Source: Andrena cerasifolii
Taxonomy: Eukaryota > Arthropoda > Insecta > Hymenoptera > Andrenidae
Reading direction: 5' to 3'
DNA length: 64,000 nt
Assembly (NCBI RefSeq): GCF_050908995.1
Contig: NC_135119.1
Location: 13,516,001 to 13,580,000, forward strand
Made by a program: the position numbers and the translations under genes. The notes under the pieces are model-generated. The model worked only from the letters and a program-made list of their open reading frames with translations. It was not told where the DNA came from and ran no database searches. Below are positions 61,216 to 64,000 of this stretch, in pieces. Position 1 is the stretch's first letter, and the number at the start of each line of letters is the position of its first letter.

Positions 61216-63833
61216 GGCTACAGTTGGTTGTACAATTTGGTATGTTTCAGATCCCCACCATTTCTTAGAAGCCTGCGGACGAAAGTGAGAGAACCCGACA
61301 ACGAGCAGGAGGAAACGAAAGAGTCGACACGTAAGGATAATTTTGACGATTTCTTACCCCGTCCCTCCGCCAGTATAAAAATTCGTAAGATTTGATATTG
61401 CAACTTCCTCCTTACGTAATATATTTTACATTGAATTTTGCCAGTTCTTAAAATTCTTTTAAAGGTTTGTATAATAATTCATTTAACTAAGTTTCGGGAA
61501 ATTTAAACAAAAACTACTTTTATGGAACATTAGTGATAGAATTTGTATTAATTGAAAATTATGTTAAAAAATAAATAAATACGTTAAATGCTACCTGACT
61601 CCCCCCCCCGTAAGAAAACCTAAATTCACCCCCCCCCCCTCAAGGCCTTACGTAATTTAAGACCGACCCCCTTGCACGCTAGTAGGTATTCGTCAACATT
61701 GATGGCAGTGGTAAGAAAATCCAATGAACGCATATTCGAATGGCGTCCCGGTACAGTGGCCTACCGCCTGGAAGCCCAAATACACTTGGCTTGGTCCGAT
61801 GGCAGCGTCGCGGGAAGGACGCTACGACCTCGCCGCTAGGACGCGGACACTCTTGTACGGTCTTTCCGACACGCTAGTATCCATCACAGAAGCCCTCCGC
61901 GTCTTTTGTACAATTTTTGTCAAATATAATTTGAAATTATATTTACACCGTATTCTTCGCACTTTTGCCGCCCTCTTGTAAAATATTTCTTACACGGTCT
62001 AGTAAATAATACAACAAATTTTTTTTTATAAATATTTTAAACATTTTGGTTTTTTAATTTTAGAAGAACCGTTTCCTCGGAAAACAGTCAACCAGATTTT
62101 TTATAGCTTTAATAAATAGCTCTTATAAATTTGCTTCAAATAAATTTCCCCCCAAAAATGCCTGTAACTTAAATATCCATTATAATATCCCGAAAGTTTC
62201 AAAAAGATTCATTAAGTAGTTTGCTTTTAATAAATTTCCAAAGATACTTTTAATTTTCGGGAAATTACCCTGTTGCCCCCCCCCCCTTAATCGTGTATTC
62301 GTAACAAAAAATAGACCGAATCGCTTCGTGTTTAGACTCATTTTCATCGGCAGAATCTCACCAACCCATCGGTAGTACCGTCATCAAGCTATAATGGGAA
62401 ATATGAAAATTTTCATATTCGATAGTGGATGACTCCAGTCGCACACGTGGCTTAATGCTCTTGCATGCCTCGCCGTCCACCGAGAGCTGCCGCTGGTGCA
62501 TTATTTCACTCTACTCTGCGTTTATCTCTTCGCTCTCCTTGTCAAACGGTTTGAGCGAGGACCTTGACAAAGATGATTCTATTAGGTGCTAACTACGTGC
62601 CCTGCATTGGAGCATCGAAAATCTACGGTGCGGAATATTTCTCCGTAATCCGGGAGCACCGAACAAGTATTTGAAAAATGACAACGACAGTGATGTCTTT
62701 CATTTCTACACCTTTAATTCGCCAAACACAACTCACTGTGCGACCACAGAGGCAATCTTTTCCACGGGTTTCTAACACAATAAGAGAAATAATGATCTGC
62801 AGTTTGTATGAAAATAATTGTGTATCTTCTTTGAGCGATACCACCATCGATCTTTACGAGTTCAAATATATCAACAGAATTAATGTAAAACAATAGGTAG
62901 CCAAATCGATTCGACATTACGAATCTTCGACGTAAACTTTCTCGAAACCAAAGCCACGTACGAACAAAATTTGATCTCACTTTTACATGCAGAAGTACAT
63001 TCGGCGAGCTCAGTTATCTTTAGGCACGGTAATTGACCTTGCTGCAGATGTGAAAGATCTCCTTATCATTCAACAAAATATTGTGTCATTATTTTGAATT
63101 TAACGAACCGGTTGCTGTATTTGTGTTTCGCATAAAAAGCACATACATAATCGTGCCATTAAAACGTTTCCTTGAAACGTTTCCATATTTCACGAAAGTG
63201 CGGTGTGGTCTTTCGAATACCCTTACATCATTGCCAGAAACTGAGGCGCGCGGCGCTAATGATTTATAGATTTATACACTCGCGAAAATCATCCGCAAAT
63301 AATGCTAATCGTGAATTTGCCGTCTCATACTTCGTCTATAATTCTTCTACAAGTGTTTTGCACTGCACAGTTACGAGAACACTGTTTATTACGTCACAAG
63401 GAAATACGAATTCCTTGACATTCGTTCCTGAAGTGGGTACGATCGTTTGAATATCATGGCTGTGTTTGAACTGTGTTACTATTACGATCATTGGTGTAGC
63501 AGATATGGTAATGAAAAAATTATTTGCCTTCGAGATACAGCTATCTCCGCAACGTATGTTAAACGTTAACTATACAGAAATTCAAGGATGCACATATCCA
63601 CAGTGCTGGCGTGCAGCACAGCATAATTTGACTTGCAGCAAAAGTTTCGAGAACTATCGTGACAAGCAAGCTGTTTAATAGCGTTCATCGACGTCTAATA
63701 AGTTCAACTATCGACATAGAAGTCCTTGTAATTAGTTTTCAGTGACTGTCCAAACAAACAAACTAACAGTTTGTAAATTATTCGCGAGTTATTCAATGTT
63801 GAGATAAGCCGACTTTAGACGGACAGCTTTCTC

Positions 63834-63863
63834 ACAGTTTTGGGGCGCACGCCCCAAAACTGT
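63834..63863. repeat. Near-perfect palindrome with 14-bp arms
   Basis: ACAGTTTTGGGGCG and CGCCCCAAAACTGT are separated by only two bases. The CG-rich centre in AT-rich DNA is unusual. It may belong to a repeat cut by the window edge. Confidence 0.7.
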
Positions 63864-64000
63864 ACATGCAAAGTCTCCGATGCGATAAAGGGTGACCACG
63901 CGTTCACAGCGCGCGCGTCTGGAGTGCAGATCTTCACACGTTCAGATGCGATTGATGTGCCACGCGCTACGCGCCAGATTGCGCTTTATAGGTGCAGCAG

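Larger units (their letters stand above)
58801..64000. other. Intergenic, no gene recognised
   Basis: AT-rich sequence with poly-C tracts near 61600-61642 and 62276-62286, the latter ending in TTAA like the right end of a TTAA element. A perfect hairpin lies near the right edge. Short open frames show no domain or splice pattern. Confidence 0.35.

Overview
This is a window of an AT-rich nuclear genome from an animal. Long introns with consensus GT-AG sites, a glypican, a six-exon flavin monooxygenase of insect type, and many short TA- and TTAA-flanked foldback DNA transposons all point to an insect. The CpG-rich patches and the mix of Tc1, piggyBac-like and hAT-like miniatures make me favour a hymenopteran (ant, bee or wasp), but that is an inference. 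There is no bacterial, organelle, CRISPR or operon structure, and I recognised no tRNA or rRNA.

Only two protein-coding genes can be supported. (1) On the plus strand, 5510-14290 holds the last three exons of a glypican, a GPI-anchored heparan sulfate proteoglycan. The visible part covers the end of the core domain, an acidic stretch with two SGSG attachment motifs, and the GPI signal. Reading phases join exactly across both introns. The 5' exons lie left of the window, so 1-5509 is probably intron. (2) On the minus strand, 47646-38536 holds a complete six-exon flavin-containing monooxygenase of 437 aa, like insect senecionine N-oxygenase-type FMOs. One exon (44160-44301) is only 142 nt and was found by looking for the conserved sequence that had to bridge its neighbours.

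The rest is non-coding and full of transposons. In order: a Tc1-like miniature (2552-3038), two foldbacks (3933-4471, 4829-5338), TTAA-bounded elements in the large glypican intron (7900-8640, 10718-11415), and one TA element nested inside another in the last glypican intron (13223-13772 within 13100-13963). A hAT miniature with an 8-bp duplication follows at 15478-15723, then an 881-bp TIR element (19773-20653). A hAT-like element filled with arrays of a TATTCGAATA palindrome lies at 24273-25033. A 1.2-kb element with 33-bp inverted ends, a 4-bp duplication and an unrecognised decayed ORF is at 28344-29542.

A Transib-like foldback with RSS-heptamer-like ends and a CGCCG duplication is at 30111-30649. 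Next come a non-LTR reverse-transcriptase fragment (33080-33310), members of one TTAA family (34477-35204, 41475-41939, 45834-46032), and an AT satellite with inverted ends (35590-36100). A decayed pogo/Tigger-like element with psq-type HTH remnants (48757-51232) is split by a TTAA element (49626-50365). A Tc1-type foldback lies at 55987-56634.

The two genes have no evident functional link. The richest content for novelty is the set of structured, apparently non-autonomous elements, above all the TGTA-flanked 1.2-kb element, the Transib-like foldback and the palindrome-filled hAT element.
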